From positions 62,001 to 126,000 of the forward strand of contig DASXUX010000044.1 of NCBI GenBank assembly GCA_036504595.1: DNA of 64,000 nucleotides. Reading direction: 5' to 3'. This stretch comes from DASXUX01 sp036504595 (GTDB taxonomy: Bacteria > Planctomycetota > SZUA-567 > H5-PLA8). The notes under the pieces were generated by a model, which saw nothing but the letters and a program-made list of their open reading frames with translations, was not told the origin of the DNA and did no database searches. The translations under genes were made by a program, and so were the position numbers. This document shows positions 16,490-23,702 of this stretch, piece after piece. Positions within the stretch are counted from its first letter, which is position 1. Each line of letters starts with the position of its first letter.

Positions 16490-17962
16490 ATGTCGATCCG
16501 GTTCTCCTGCACTTGCGGTGAAAAGCTGGTCGTGCCCGACGCGACGCGCGGCCGGAAGGCGTATTGCCTGAAGTGCAAGAAGACCATTCAAATCCCCGAC
16601 GCATCGGAGGAATTGCAAGCAGACAGCAGGCAGGAGGCAGGAGGTGGGAGCGACAACGCGGATGCGTGGACGCGGGGACGCGGAGACGCCGAGAAACGGA
16701 ACGAAGCGTCGGCGCTCGCCACTGAGCAGCCCCTGAACATAGCGCCGCCGCCGCCAGCTACTGAAGCGCAAAGCGATGAACTGGCCGTCAGCGAATACGT
16801 GCCGGAGCCCGAGCCTGCGGCGGAGGTCATCGAACCCGCACCCGAGCCGGCCGACATCGCAGAGACATCCGCGACGGCGCCCGCCGAAGTTCTTCAAACC
16901 CCTGCGCCTTCGGAAGCAGGCCAAGTGCCACCAGCTAAAAGCGAAGAGCCTTCGGTCAGCGACGGGCCTCCTCTTAAGACCGAAGACGTTCCGGCCCGAG
17001 CCGTCGAGACTCCGCCGCGTTGCGAAAAAGTCCACGATGCCGATGGGAAGGAGTATTGGAAGCTGACGTGTTTCTGCGGCAAACACGTGCGCTCGCCCGC
17101 CTCCATTGACCAGCCCTACGGCCGATGCCCCAAATGCGGCCGGCGCATGAAACTGCCAGGGTACCTGCTCTCCGGCCGGCCGTTCCTCATCTCCGCTCGG
17201 CCGGGCCAAGGCCCGCTGGCGGCGCCTTCGCGAACCATCAAACTGAACGGCTCCGAGTCCAAAGGAAACACGCCGCCAACGGCCGCCCTGAACGAAGATG
17301 CAGCGGCACTTGCGACGGCGGAAAACGATATCAAGAAATACGAGACGCCCGTTCTTCAAAAGGCCGTCTCGGTGGACAAACCGGCCGGCGAGACGCCGCA
17401 TGAGCCGGCGTACGATGATACGATTCCGCTCCTGGCGGACGATGACGCGCCCGAACCGACTGACGTTGCTCGCGCCGCCGCCAGCACGGCCGCCGACCGC
17501 CTGCGTCCTCATCACGCGGAAGACCACGGCTACGATGCCGGGCGGATCAGCGCCTGGCCGCTGGCAGGCAAGCTTTCGCGCGCGCTGGCGGCGTTTATCG
17601 ATGTGACCTTCGCGACGACGCTGACTGGCACGATCGTCGCGCTGGCCAGCCACGACGTTCTCCCCGCGCTGTTCCTTTCCAAGGAGATGGTGCTGGCGCT
17701 GCTGGTGCTCTCCGGCGTGCTCAACGACGGCCTGATCCACGTGATCTGGGGCGGCAGCCTGGGCAAGAAACTGGTCGTGATCGTCACGCGCAACGCGTAC
17801 GGTGAAGAACTGGGCGCGCTGCATCTGCTGATCCGCGCACTGCTGAAGTGGATGCTGATCCCCGGCTGGATATTAGGCCTGATCGACCCCAACGAACGCA
17901 CTCTCCACGATTTGCTCTGCGGAACCTTGGTGCTGAAGGGGCGGACGCGGTCGAGGGGATAA
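16490..17962 (+). CDS. Zinc-ribbon / RDD-family membrane protein
   Basis: 490 residues. An N-terminal zinc ribbon (5-40: FSCTCGEKLVVPDATRGRKA, then CLKCKK) is followed by an Ala/Pro/Glu-rich linker. A second ribbon (about 180-225: LTCFCGKHVRSPASIDQPYG, then CPKCGRRMKLPG) precedes another disordered stretch. A C-terminal RDD domain (about 355-485) has three or four helices, with RALAAFIDVTFATTLTG, GGSLGKKLVVIVTRNAYGEE and ERTLHDLLCGTLVL. RDD proteins are inner-membrane proteins, some acting as Na+(Li+,K+)/H+ antiporters; the zinc-ribbon fusion suggests regulation or assembly instead. The linker at 16629-16690 contains two heptamer arrays translated as QADSRQEAGGGSD and TRGRGDAEK. Confidence 0.78.
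   Translation: MSIRFSCTCGEKLVVPDATRGRKAYCLKCKKTIQIPDASEELQADSRQEAGGGSDNADAWTRGRGDAEKRNEASALATEQPLNIAPPPPATEAQSDELAVSEYVPEPEPAAEVIEPAPEPADIAETSATAPAEVLQTPAPSEAGQVPPAKSEEPSVSDGPPLKTEDVPARAVETPPRCEKVHDADGKEYWKLTCFCGKHVRSPASIDQPYGRCPKCGRRMKLPGYLLSGRPFLISARPGQGPLAAPSRTIKLNGSESKGNTPPTAALNEDAAALATAENDIKKYETPVLQKAVSVDKPAGETPHEPAYDDTIPLLADDDAPEPTDVARAAASTAADRLRPHHAEDHGYDAGRISAWPLAGKLSRALAAFIDVTFATTLTGTIVALASHDVLPALFLSKEMVLALLVLSGVLNDGLIHVIWGGSLGKKLVVIVTRNAYGEELGALHLLIRALLKWMLIPGWILGLIDPNERTLHDLLCGTLVLKGRTRSRG
16629..16690 (+). repeat. Heptamer arrays inside the zinc-ribbon/RDD reading frame
   Basis: GCAGGAG-type units (16629-16648) and ACGCGGG/ACGCGGA-type units (16667-16690) are translated within the disordered linker. 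Comparable units occur between genes elsewhere in the window. Confidence 0.55.
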
Positions 17963-18018
17963 AGCAGCACATTTCGCTGAATTGCATTTGGGCGCACTAT
18001 AGCTAAAGGAGAAGCTTC

Positions 18019-18999
18019 ATGCTGAAGCTTTACGCAAGTCTCGCCTTCGTGTTTTTCGCAGTCGATGGACTTGCCGCCGAGTGGCTCCCTATCTCCGACA
18101 CTGTCATCAAGAAACTGGAGGATGCCGGGACAAAGCCGGCCTGGCCGGGCGGAACGGCGGGCGTCACCGTTGACCGCACGACAGGCGATGTGTACATGAT
18201 CGTCTCCGGCCAGGGCTGCTGGAAAAGCTCCGACCAGGGCGCGTCGTTCGAACGCGTGGACGGCGGGAAAGTGGGCGGGCGCTGCGAAACGGGCTTCGCG
18301 CTGAACTTCGACCCGCAGGGCAAGCGCTTGGCGTGCTTCATGCTCGACGGCCCCAGCGCCCGGACGCTCGACGCGGGAAAAACCTGGGAACCGATGAACG
18401 ACAAGAGCCGCGGGTTTGATTTTGCCGCCGTGGACTGGACGGCCGAAGTGCCCAAAGTTATGTGGGGCGTGCGGCACGAAAGCGGCGAGATCGGATTGCT
18501 CTCCGACGACGGCAAGACCTGGAAGGTGCTCGACAAGGGCTACAAAGCGTTCGGCGTTTTCGACGCGCAAACGCTCATCACCAGCAAAGGCCAGGGCCTT
18601 CTGCGCAGCACCGACAACGCCGCGACATGGACGAAAGTCTGCGACACGAATCCCACCTCGCGCGTGATGGTGCTCTTCGGTGGCGCCGGCTACTGGAATA
18701 CCAAAGAAGGCCTGCTCGTCAGCAAAGACAAAGGCGCGACGTGGTCGGTGCAAGGAACGGCCGTCGATGCCGTCTTTGGTCCGTACTTCGGCAAGGACGC
18801 GGAGAACATCGTCGTCGTCGGCAAGCCGGGCTTTCAAGAGACGACTGACGGCGGCAAAACGTGGAAAGTGGTTGCACCGCTTCCGCCGGGCGATTTTGGC
18901 GGCAACTGGTTCCCGAACTTCGCGTGGGACCCGGTTCACAACGTCTTCTATGCGTCCCGAATGGGAAAGCAGACGTTCAAGTTTGTGATTCAGAAATGA
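18019..18999 (+). CDS. Secreted BNR/sialidase-like beta-propeller protein
   Basis: 326 residues with a signal peptide (LYASLAFVFFAVDGLAAEW). Repeated Asp-box style segments follow: SGQGCWKSSDQGASFERV, LDAGKTWEPM, SDDGKTWKVL, STDNAATWTKV, SKDKGATWSV and TDGGKTWKVV. These are typical of BNR repeats of sialidase and Vps10-like propellers. No sialidase catalytic Arg triad could be identified, so a binding or structural role is more likely than sialic-acid hydrolysis. An AAAGGAGAA site precedes the ATG. The stop overlaps the next ATG (ATGA), suggesting coupling to the PQQ-like propeller. Confidence 0.8.
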   Translation: MLKLYASLAFVFFAVDGLAAEWLPISDTVIKKLEDAGTKPAWPGGTAGVTVDRTTGDVYMIVSGQGCWKSSDQGASFERVDGGKVGGRCETGFALNFDPQGKRLACFMLDGPSARTLDAGKTWEPMNDKSRGFDFAAVDWTAEVPKVMWGVRHESGEIGLLSDDGKTWKVLDKGYKAFGVFDAQTLITSKGQGLLRSTDNAATWTKVCDTNPTSRVMVLFGGAGYWNTKEGLLVSKDKGATWSVQGTAVDAVFGPYFGKDAENIVVVGKPGFQETTDGGKTWKVVAPLPPGDFGGNWFPNFAWDPVHNVFYASRMGKQTFKFVIQK

Positions 19000-20768
19000 T
19001 CTCAGTTCTGCTCTTGCGCACGTGCCCTCTGCTGCCGGATAGTACCTATGGCAGCAGGAGGAGATTTGCCTTGCAACTGAAGTCCGATGCGCCCCACCCC
19101 GTTCGCTTGCGCCCTCGGCCGCTCCCTGACGGTCGCGGTTCTGATTCCCCCCGTCCCCCTGTCTCCGCGTTTTCCCGTCACCTTCTGTACCCCTTGCTAG
19201 TGCTGAACACGCTGGCGCTCCTTTCCGCCTCGTCCGCCGACTGGCCGCAGTGGGGCGGCACGCCCGCGCGCAACATGGTCTCGCTGGAAAGAAATCTGCC
19301 GGACTCCTGGAGCCCCGGGAAGAAAGACGATGCCACGGGCGAATTCGATCTGAAGACGGCCAAGAACGTGAAGTGGATTGCGCGGCTGGGCGAGACGACC
19401 TATAGCAACCCCGTTGTGGCCGGCGGGAAAGTCTTCATCGGCACCAACAACAAAAATCCACGAAACCCCAAAATCGCCGCTCGATCCAACGGCCCGAACG
19501 ACACGGGCGACCGTGGCATCCTGATGTGCTTTGAGGAGGCGACCGGGAAATTTCTGTGGCAACTCGCCTGCCCCAAGCTGAAAGCCGGAAAAGCGTTCGA
19601 CTGGGAAGACATCGGCATCTGCGCCTGTGCGGCGGTGGACGGCGAGCGCGTTTACATCGTGACCAATCGATGCGAGTTGCTTTGCCTCGACGTAAACGGA
19701 ATGGCCAACGGCAACGATGGTCCATTCAAGAACGAAGGGCAATACATCAAAGACCCGGACAAGCTGAAAGGCAAAGGCCCGGAGGAATTCGCGAGCCTTC
19801 CGGTCGATCCAACAGACGCCGACATCATCTGGCGTCTGGACATGATGGATCAGCTTGGCGTCCTGCCGCACAACGCCGCGAATTGTTCCGTGCTGGTGGA
19901 TGGCGACGTCGTTTATTGCGCGACCTCCAACGCCGCCGATTGGAGCCACATCACCGTTCCCGGCGCCAATGCGCCAAGCATCATCGCGGTCAATAAGCAG
20001 ACCGGAGCGGTGCTGTGGGAAGATCAGCTTAATCTGGCGAAGGGCTCGCGCCCGGACTGCGGACTTCAGCGTCGCATCTTCCACGGCCAGTGGTCGTCGC
20101 CATCGCTGGGCGAAGTGAATGGCAAGAAGCAGCTCTATTTTGGCGGCGGCGATGGCTGCTGCTACGCGCTCGATCCGCAAACCGGCAAAACCCTCTGGTG
20201 GGCCGACTGCGTCCTGCCAGCGCACAAGAAGAACGATAACGGCTTCATTCCATACGACAGCGCCAACGGGCCCAGTGAGATCAACGCCACGCCTGTTTTG
20301 TACAAGAACCGCGTTTACGTCGCCAACGGCCAGGAACCTGAGGGCCAGCGCGCGGGCGTGGGCGTGCTGACGTGCCTGGATGCGACCAAAACGGGCGACA
20401 CCACCAACACCGGCAAGCTGTGGGTCTACGACAAGATCAATCGTAGCAACGCGACGGTGTCGATCAGCGACGGTCTGCTTTACGTCGCGGATTTCTCCGG
20501 CTTCGTTCACTGCCTGGACGCCGAGACTGGAGCGGTGAAGTGGGTCCACGACAGCGGCGCGCACATCTGGGGTTCGACGCTTGTCGCCGACGGCAAAGTT
20601 TACTTCGGTAACGAAAGCAACGAGAGTTTCGTCATGCAAGCCGGCCCCGTGGCAAAGATCCTGAGCAAAGTGAACGTGGACACGCAACTCTGCGGCACGC
20701 CCGTCGCGGCCAACGGCGTGCTGTACATCGCCGGGCAGACGCACCTGTTCGCCATCGAGAAAAGGTGA
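18996..20768 (+). CDS. PQQ-like (quinoprotein-type) beta-propeller protein, exported
   Basis: About 590 residues. Propeller blades are marked by repeated W-rich strands: ADWPQWGGTPARNMVSL, VKWIARLGETTYSNPVVAGG, KFLWQLACPKL, VLWEDQLN, TLWWADCVLP, LWVYDKI and VKWVHDSGAHIWGSTLVADG. This architecture is the PQQ_2/outer-membrane BamB-like class. No PQQ-binding disulfide pair is apparent, so catalysis is doubtful. The hydrophobic LLYPLLVLNTLALLSASSA looks like the real signal peptide, but it lies about 65 residues in. The intervening N-terminus includes RPLPDGRGSDS, the translation of an inverted family-A repeat (19119-19145). The start at 18996 is chosen by its ATGA overlap and is uncertain. Confidence 0.75.
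   Translation: MISVLLLRTCPLLPDSTYGSRRRFALQLKSDAPHPVRLRPRPLPDGRGSDSPRPPVSAFSRHLLYPLLVLNTLALLSASSADWPQWGGTPARNMVSLERNLPDSWSPGKKDDATGEFDLKTAKNVKWIARLGETTYSNPVVAGGKVFIGTNNKNPRNPKIAARSNGPNDTGDRGILMCFEEATGKFLWQLACPKLKAGKAFDWEDIGICACAAVDGERVYIVTNRCELLCLDVNGMANGNDGPFKNEGQYIKDPDKLKGKGPEEFASLPVDPTDADIIWRLDMMDQLGVLPHNAANCSVLVDGDVVYCATSNAADWSHITVPGANAPSIIAVNKQTGAVLWEDQLNLAKGSRPDCGLQRRIFHGQWSSPSLGEVNGKKQLYFGGGDGCCYALDPQTGKTLWWADCVLPAHKKNDNGFIPYDSANGPSEINATPVLYKNRVYVANGQEPEGQRAGVGVLTCLDATKTGDTTNTGKLWVYDKINRSNATVSISDGLLYVADFSGFVHCLDAETGAVKWVHDSGAHIWGSTLVADGKVYFGNESNESFVMQAGPVAKILSKVNVDTQLCGTPVAANGVLYIAGQTHLFAIEKR
19119..19145 (-). repeat. Family-A repeat, inverted copy inside the PQQ-propeller N-terminus
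   Basis: The complement of the repeats at 7474, 23648 and 46208, read in frame as RPLPDGRGSDS. It differs by a TTA to TGA change that is out of frame here. Its position before the signal peptide suggests the N-terminal extension is acquired or not translated. Confidence 0.8.
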
Positions 20769-20777
20769 CGTTCTATT

Positions 20778-20805
20778 CACCGCAGAGACGCCGAGGCGCA
20801 GAGAA
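20778..20805 (+). repeat. Degenerate heptamer array (CGCAGAG-type)
   Basis: CGCAGAG, ACGCCGA, GGCGCAG, AGAATGG units lie in the 50-base gap before the GH29 start. The type recurs at 33556, 37562, 38742 and 47301 and, in complement, inside the GH81 signal peptide. Confidence 0.75.
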
Positions 20806-20824
20806 TGGCTTAGAGGAGGGGAAT

Positions 20825-22198
20825 ATGAAACGGATTGTCGCAAGCTTGGCGATCGTGGCCGCGGCTCTTTCGGCTGCGGAAAATGTCGATCTGACTAAGC
20901 GCGCCGAAGAACTCAAGTCGCTGAAGTGGGGCATGTTCATCTGCTGGTCGTTCAGCACGTTCTCCGGGAAAGAGTGGACGCCGGGGATTAAGGACGTCAG
21001 CTTCTTCAAAGCCACCGGCTGTGACACCGATCAGTGGGCTCAGACGGCCAAAGACGCCGGCATGGGCTACATTCTCTTTCTGACCAAACACCACGACGGC
21101 TTTTGCCTGTGGGACACGAAGACGACCGACCGCAAAGTGACCAAGGCGCCGCTCGGCCGCGATGTGCTCGCCGACCTGCGCAAGAGCTGCGATAAGTTCG
21201 GCATCAAGCTGGCGATTTATTTTTCCGAAGGCGATTGGAACTGGCCCGAAGCGGTGGACGGCGGCGGCGGGAAAGGCGGCCGCAATCCCGAGATGAAGAA
21301 AGCGCAGCTCAAAGAACTGCTCACGCAGTACGGCCCGGTTGAATACATCTGGTTTGATCACGCCGTCGGCGACGGCGGCCTCAACCATGTGGACACCGTC
21401 GCGTGGTGCCATGAGTGCCAACCCGGCACGCTGATCGGCTTCAACCACGGCGCGCCCGCCGGCGAAGTGAGCTTGCGCGAAGTCGGCAAGCCCGGTCCTC
21501 TCGGCGATCTGGTCGCTGCGTCTTACAACAAAGATAACGAAGCCAAGCACAAAGGCTATCTGCTCGCGGAATTCACATATCCGATTCTGCCCCCGCACCA
21601 GGGCGGAGCGATGTGGTTCTACTCGCTGCCCAAACACGACAATCTCTGCATGGCGCCCGAGAAGCTCTACAAGGATTACCTTGGCGCCGTGAAGTACGGG
21701 AACATTTTTTCGGCCGACGTCGGCCCGAATTATGAGGGCAAACTGCGCGAGATCGACGTGACCACGCTGCGCAAAGTCGGCGAAATGATCAAGAACCCGC
21801 CGCCGCTTCCACCACCATCACTCTCCACTGGCAAGGCCGCGAAAGCGTCCAGCGAGTGGGGCGCGGGCTACGAAGCTGGCAAAGCGTGCGACGATGACGA
21901 CAACACGCGCTGGGGCGCCGCAAAAGACGCGCGCAGCGGCTGGATAGAAGTGGATCTGGGCAAAGAAATGCAGGTCGGCCGCGCACTCATCAAGGAGCTC
22001 GGTTTCCACCGCACGCAAGAATTCGCGATCGAATGCAAAGACGGCGAGAACTGGAAGGAACTGGCCAAAGGAACGACCATCGCCGGTGAAAAATGGGTGG
22101 AGTTCCCTGCCGTCAACGCGCGCTACGTTCGCCTGAACATTCTGAAAGCCAACGAAGTGCCCACGATCGAGGAGTTCCAGGTGTTCCGGCCGAAGTGA
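20825..22198 (+). CDS. Secreted alpha-L-fucosidase (GH29) with C-terminal F5/8C-type module
   Basis: 457 residues from ATG 20825, preceded by a strong GAGGAGGGG; the frame upstream only translates a repeat. The signal peptide is MKRIVASLAIVAAALSAAE. The GH29 barrel (about 25-320) shows LKWGMFICWSFSTFSGKEW, FLTKHHDGFCLWDTKTTDRK and YIWFDHAVGD, in which Asp178 fits the family nucleophile (WFD). A C-terminal discoidin-like module (about 335-455: GKAAKASSEWGAGYEAGKA, then DDDDNTRWGA) binds carbohydrate in many GH29 enzymes. Predicted role is removal of alpha-L-fucose from algal or host glycans in the periplasm. The acid/base residue could not be placed by eye. Same-strand neighbours are a propeller and a GH4 enzyme. 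Confidence 0.85.
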   Translation: MKRIVASLAIVAAALSAAENVDLTKRAEELKSLKWGMFICWSFSTFSGKEWTPGIKDVSFFKATGCDTDQWAQTAKDAGMGYILFLTKHHDGFCLWDTKTTDRKVTKAPLGRDVLADLRKSCDKFGIKLAIYFSEGDWNWPEAVDGGGGKGGRNPEMKKAQLKELLTQYGPVEYIWFDHAVGDGGLNHVDTVAWCHECQPGTLIGFNHGAPAGEVSLREVGKPGPLGDLVAASYNKDNEAKHKGYLLAEFTYPILPPHQGGAMWFYSLPKHDNLCMAPEKLYKDYLGAVKYGNIFSADVGPNYEGKLREIDVTTLRKVGEMIKNPPPLPPPSLSTGKAAKASSEWGAGYEAGKACDDDDNTRWGAAKDARSGWIEVDLGKEMQVGRALIKELGFHRTQEFAIECKDGENWKELAKGTTIAGEKWVEFPAVNARYVRLNILKANEVPTIEEFQVFRPK

Positions 22199-22283
22199 AC
22201 CCGTCGTGCGGGCGTCTCGCCCGCTGCTGTGCGAGCGTCAGGGCATTCACCAGACAACCAGACACCAACATAGAGGTACCTCG

Positions 22284-23579
22284 ATGGCCCGCACAAAACT
22301 CGCAATTATCGGCGCAGGCAGCTACGTCTTCGGGCCCAGCGTTTTGAACGACGCGCTGTTCGATCACAAGCTCAACGATATCGAGCTCGCTCTGATGGAC
22401 GTAGATGGGCAAGTCGTTGAACTGCTGGCCGGCGTCGGCCGGCGCATGGCTCGCGAAGCCGGCGTCGATGCGGCGCTGAGCGCCCACACGAAACTGGACA
22501 GCGCGCTGGATGGCGCCGACTTCGTCATCTGCTGTGCCGCGCGCCAACTTCAAACTCGATTTGCGACCGACTGCCGGATCATCGAACGCTACGCGCCGGG
22601 ACACTGCGCGACCGAATTCGGCGGCGTTTCGGGCATCAGCTACTCGCTGCGGCAGATCGCGCTGATTGAAGAAATTTGTTCCGCGATGAAGCGCCGCTGT
22701 CCGGACGCGTGGCTGCTGAACTCCGCGAACCCGCTCCCGCGCGTCTGCCAGGCCGCGCACGAACTGGGCATCCGCACGGTGGGTTTCTGCTCGGTGTCCA
22801 TCAGTCTTTATGGAACGCTCTGGCGCGTGCTGACCGGTGACGAGACGCGCTATCCATTCGCGGAGGGACGCGAGAGCTGGCGCGCGGTCATGGCGGGCCT
22901 CAATCACTTCAGTTGGCTGCTGGCGCTGGTGGATCTCAACACCGGCAACGACTTGCTGACTGACTTGCGCACTGACCTTCTCGCGAAAGGCACAGGCGCG
23001 CCGCGAGTGGACAAGGAATTTCGTTCGACCGGCTACTTGCTGGCCGTGCCCGACAATCACTGCTGCGATTTTCTGGCGCCCGATGAAAACAGCCGGCCGC
23101 GCGCCGAGGCGTCGCACGGATCAGAAGATCAGCGCGCGGCACGCTTGGCTCTCCTGGGCGAAATCGCGCGTGGCGAGACGGGCTTCAGCGAGTTCCTTGC
23201 CAATCCGTCGTGGGAGCGGCCCATCGACCTGGTCGCGGCGCTCGCTTTTGACAAGCGCATGGAATTCTCATCGCTGAACCTGATCAACGACGGACAGATT
23301 CCGAATCTCCCTGCGAATGTTTTTGTCGAAACGCCGGCCGTCGCATCGCGCGACGGCATCGTTCCCGAAAAGCTTTCACTGCCGCAACCGATTCTCGAAC
23401 ACTGCACTCGAACCGCGAAGGTGACGGACGCCATCGTGCGCGCCGCGTTGCAGCGCCGCTGCTCACTGGTTCATGAGGCCGCGCAGCTTGATCCGACGAT
23501 CGTGGACAAAGCTGCCGGGATTCGGGCGCTAGATGAATGCCTGCGCGCACATGCCGACGTGCTGCCGCGCTACGAGTGA
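22284..23579 (+). CDS. GH4-family NAD-dependent glycosidase (first copy)
   Basis: 431 residues, cytoplasmic. The Rossmann start MARTKLAIIGAGSYVFGPSV carries GxGSxxF, typical of GH4 (LplD/AglA/MelA group). NSANPLPRVC gives the conserved Asn-Pro segment near the active site. GFCSVS and GLNHFSW place the metal-binding Cys and His. GH4 enzymes use NAD+ and Mn2+ for a redox-elimination mechanism on alpha- or beta-glycosides or galacturonides; the substrate is not deducible. Start ATG 22284 has GAGG upstream. The second GH4 copy at 32085 is clearly divergent, so this is not a recent duplication. Confidence 0.82.
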   Translation: MARTKLAIIGAGSYVFGPSVLNDALFDHKLNDIELALMDVDGQVVELLAGVGRRMAREAGVDAALSAHTKLDSALDGADFVICCAARQLQTRFATDCRIIERYAPGHCATEFGGVSGISYSLRQIALIEEICSAMKRRCPDAWLLNSANPLPRVCQAAHELGIRTVGFCSVSISLYGTLWRVLTGDETRYPFAEGRESWRAVMAGLNHFSWLLALVDLNTGNDLLTDLRTDLLAKGTGAPRVDKEFRSTGYLLAVPDNHCCDFLAPDENSRPRAEASHGSEDQRAARLALLGEIARGETGFSEFLANPSWERPIDLVAALAFDKRMEFSSLNLINDGQIPNLPANVFVETPAVASRDGIVPEKLSLPQPILEHCTRTAKVTDAIVRAALQRRCSLVHEAAQLDPTIVDKAAGIRALDECLRAHADVLPRYE

Positions 23580-23647
23580 GCAAGCCGGCCCGCTCTGCCG
23601 TGTCTTCGTGCGTGGATATGCCGCGCGTTGCTGCTACGATTCGCGAA

Positions 23648-23674
23648 ATCAAAACCGCGACCCTAAGGGAGCGG
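23648..23674 (+). repeat. Family-A repeat (intergenic)
   Basis: ATCAAAACCGCGACC followed by CTAAGGGAGCGG, two differences from the copy at 7474. It lies between the GH4 stop and the GH81 start. Confidence 0.85.
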
Positions 23675-23702
23675 CGAACGTTGCCTTAAACCAGGAAACA
23701 AA

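Noticed and set aside
18019..18999. Active sialidase
   Set aside because: Asp-box-like repeats are present but the catalytic Arg triad and Tyr/Glu pair were not found.
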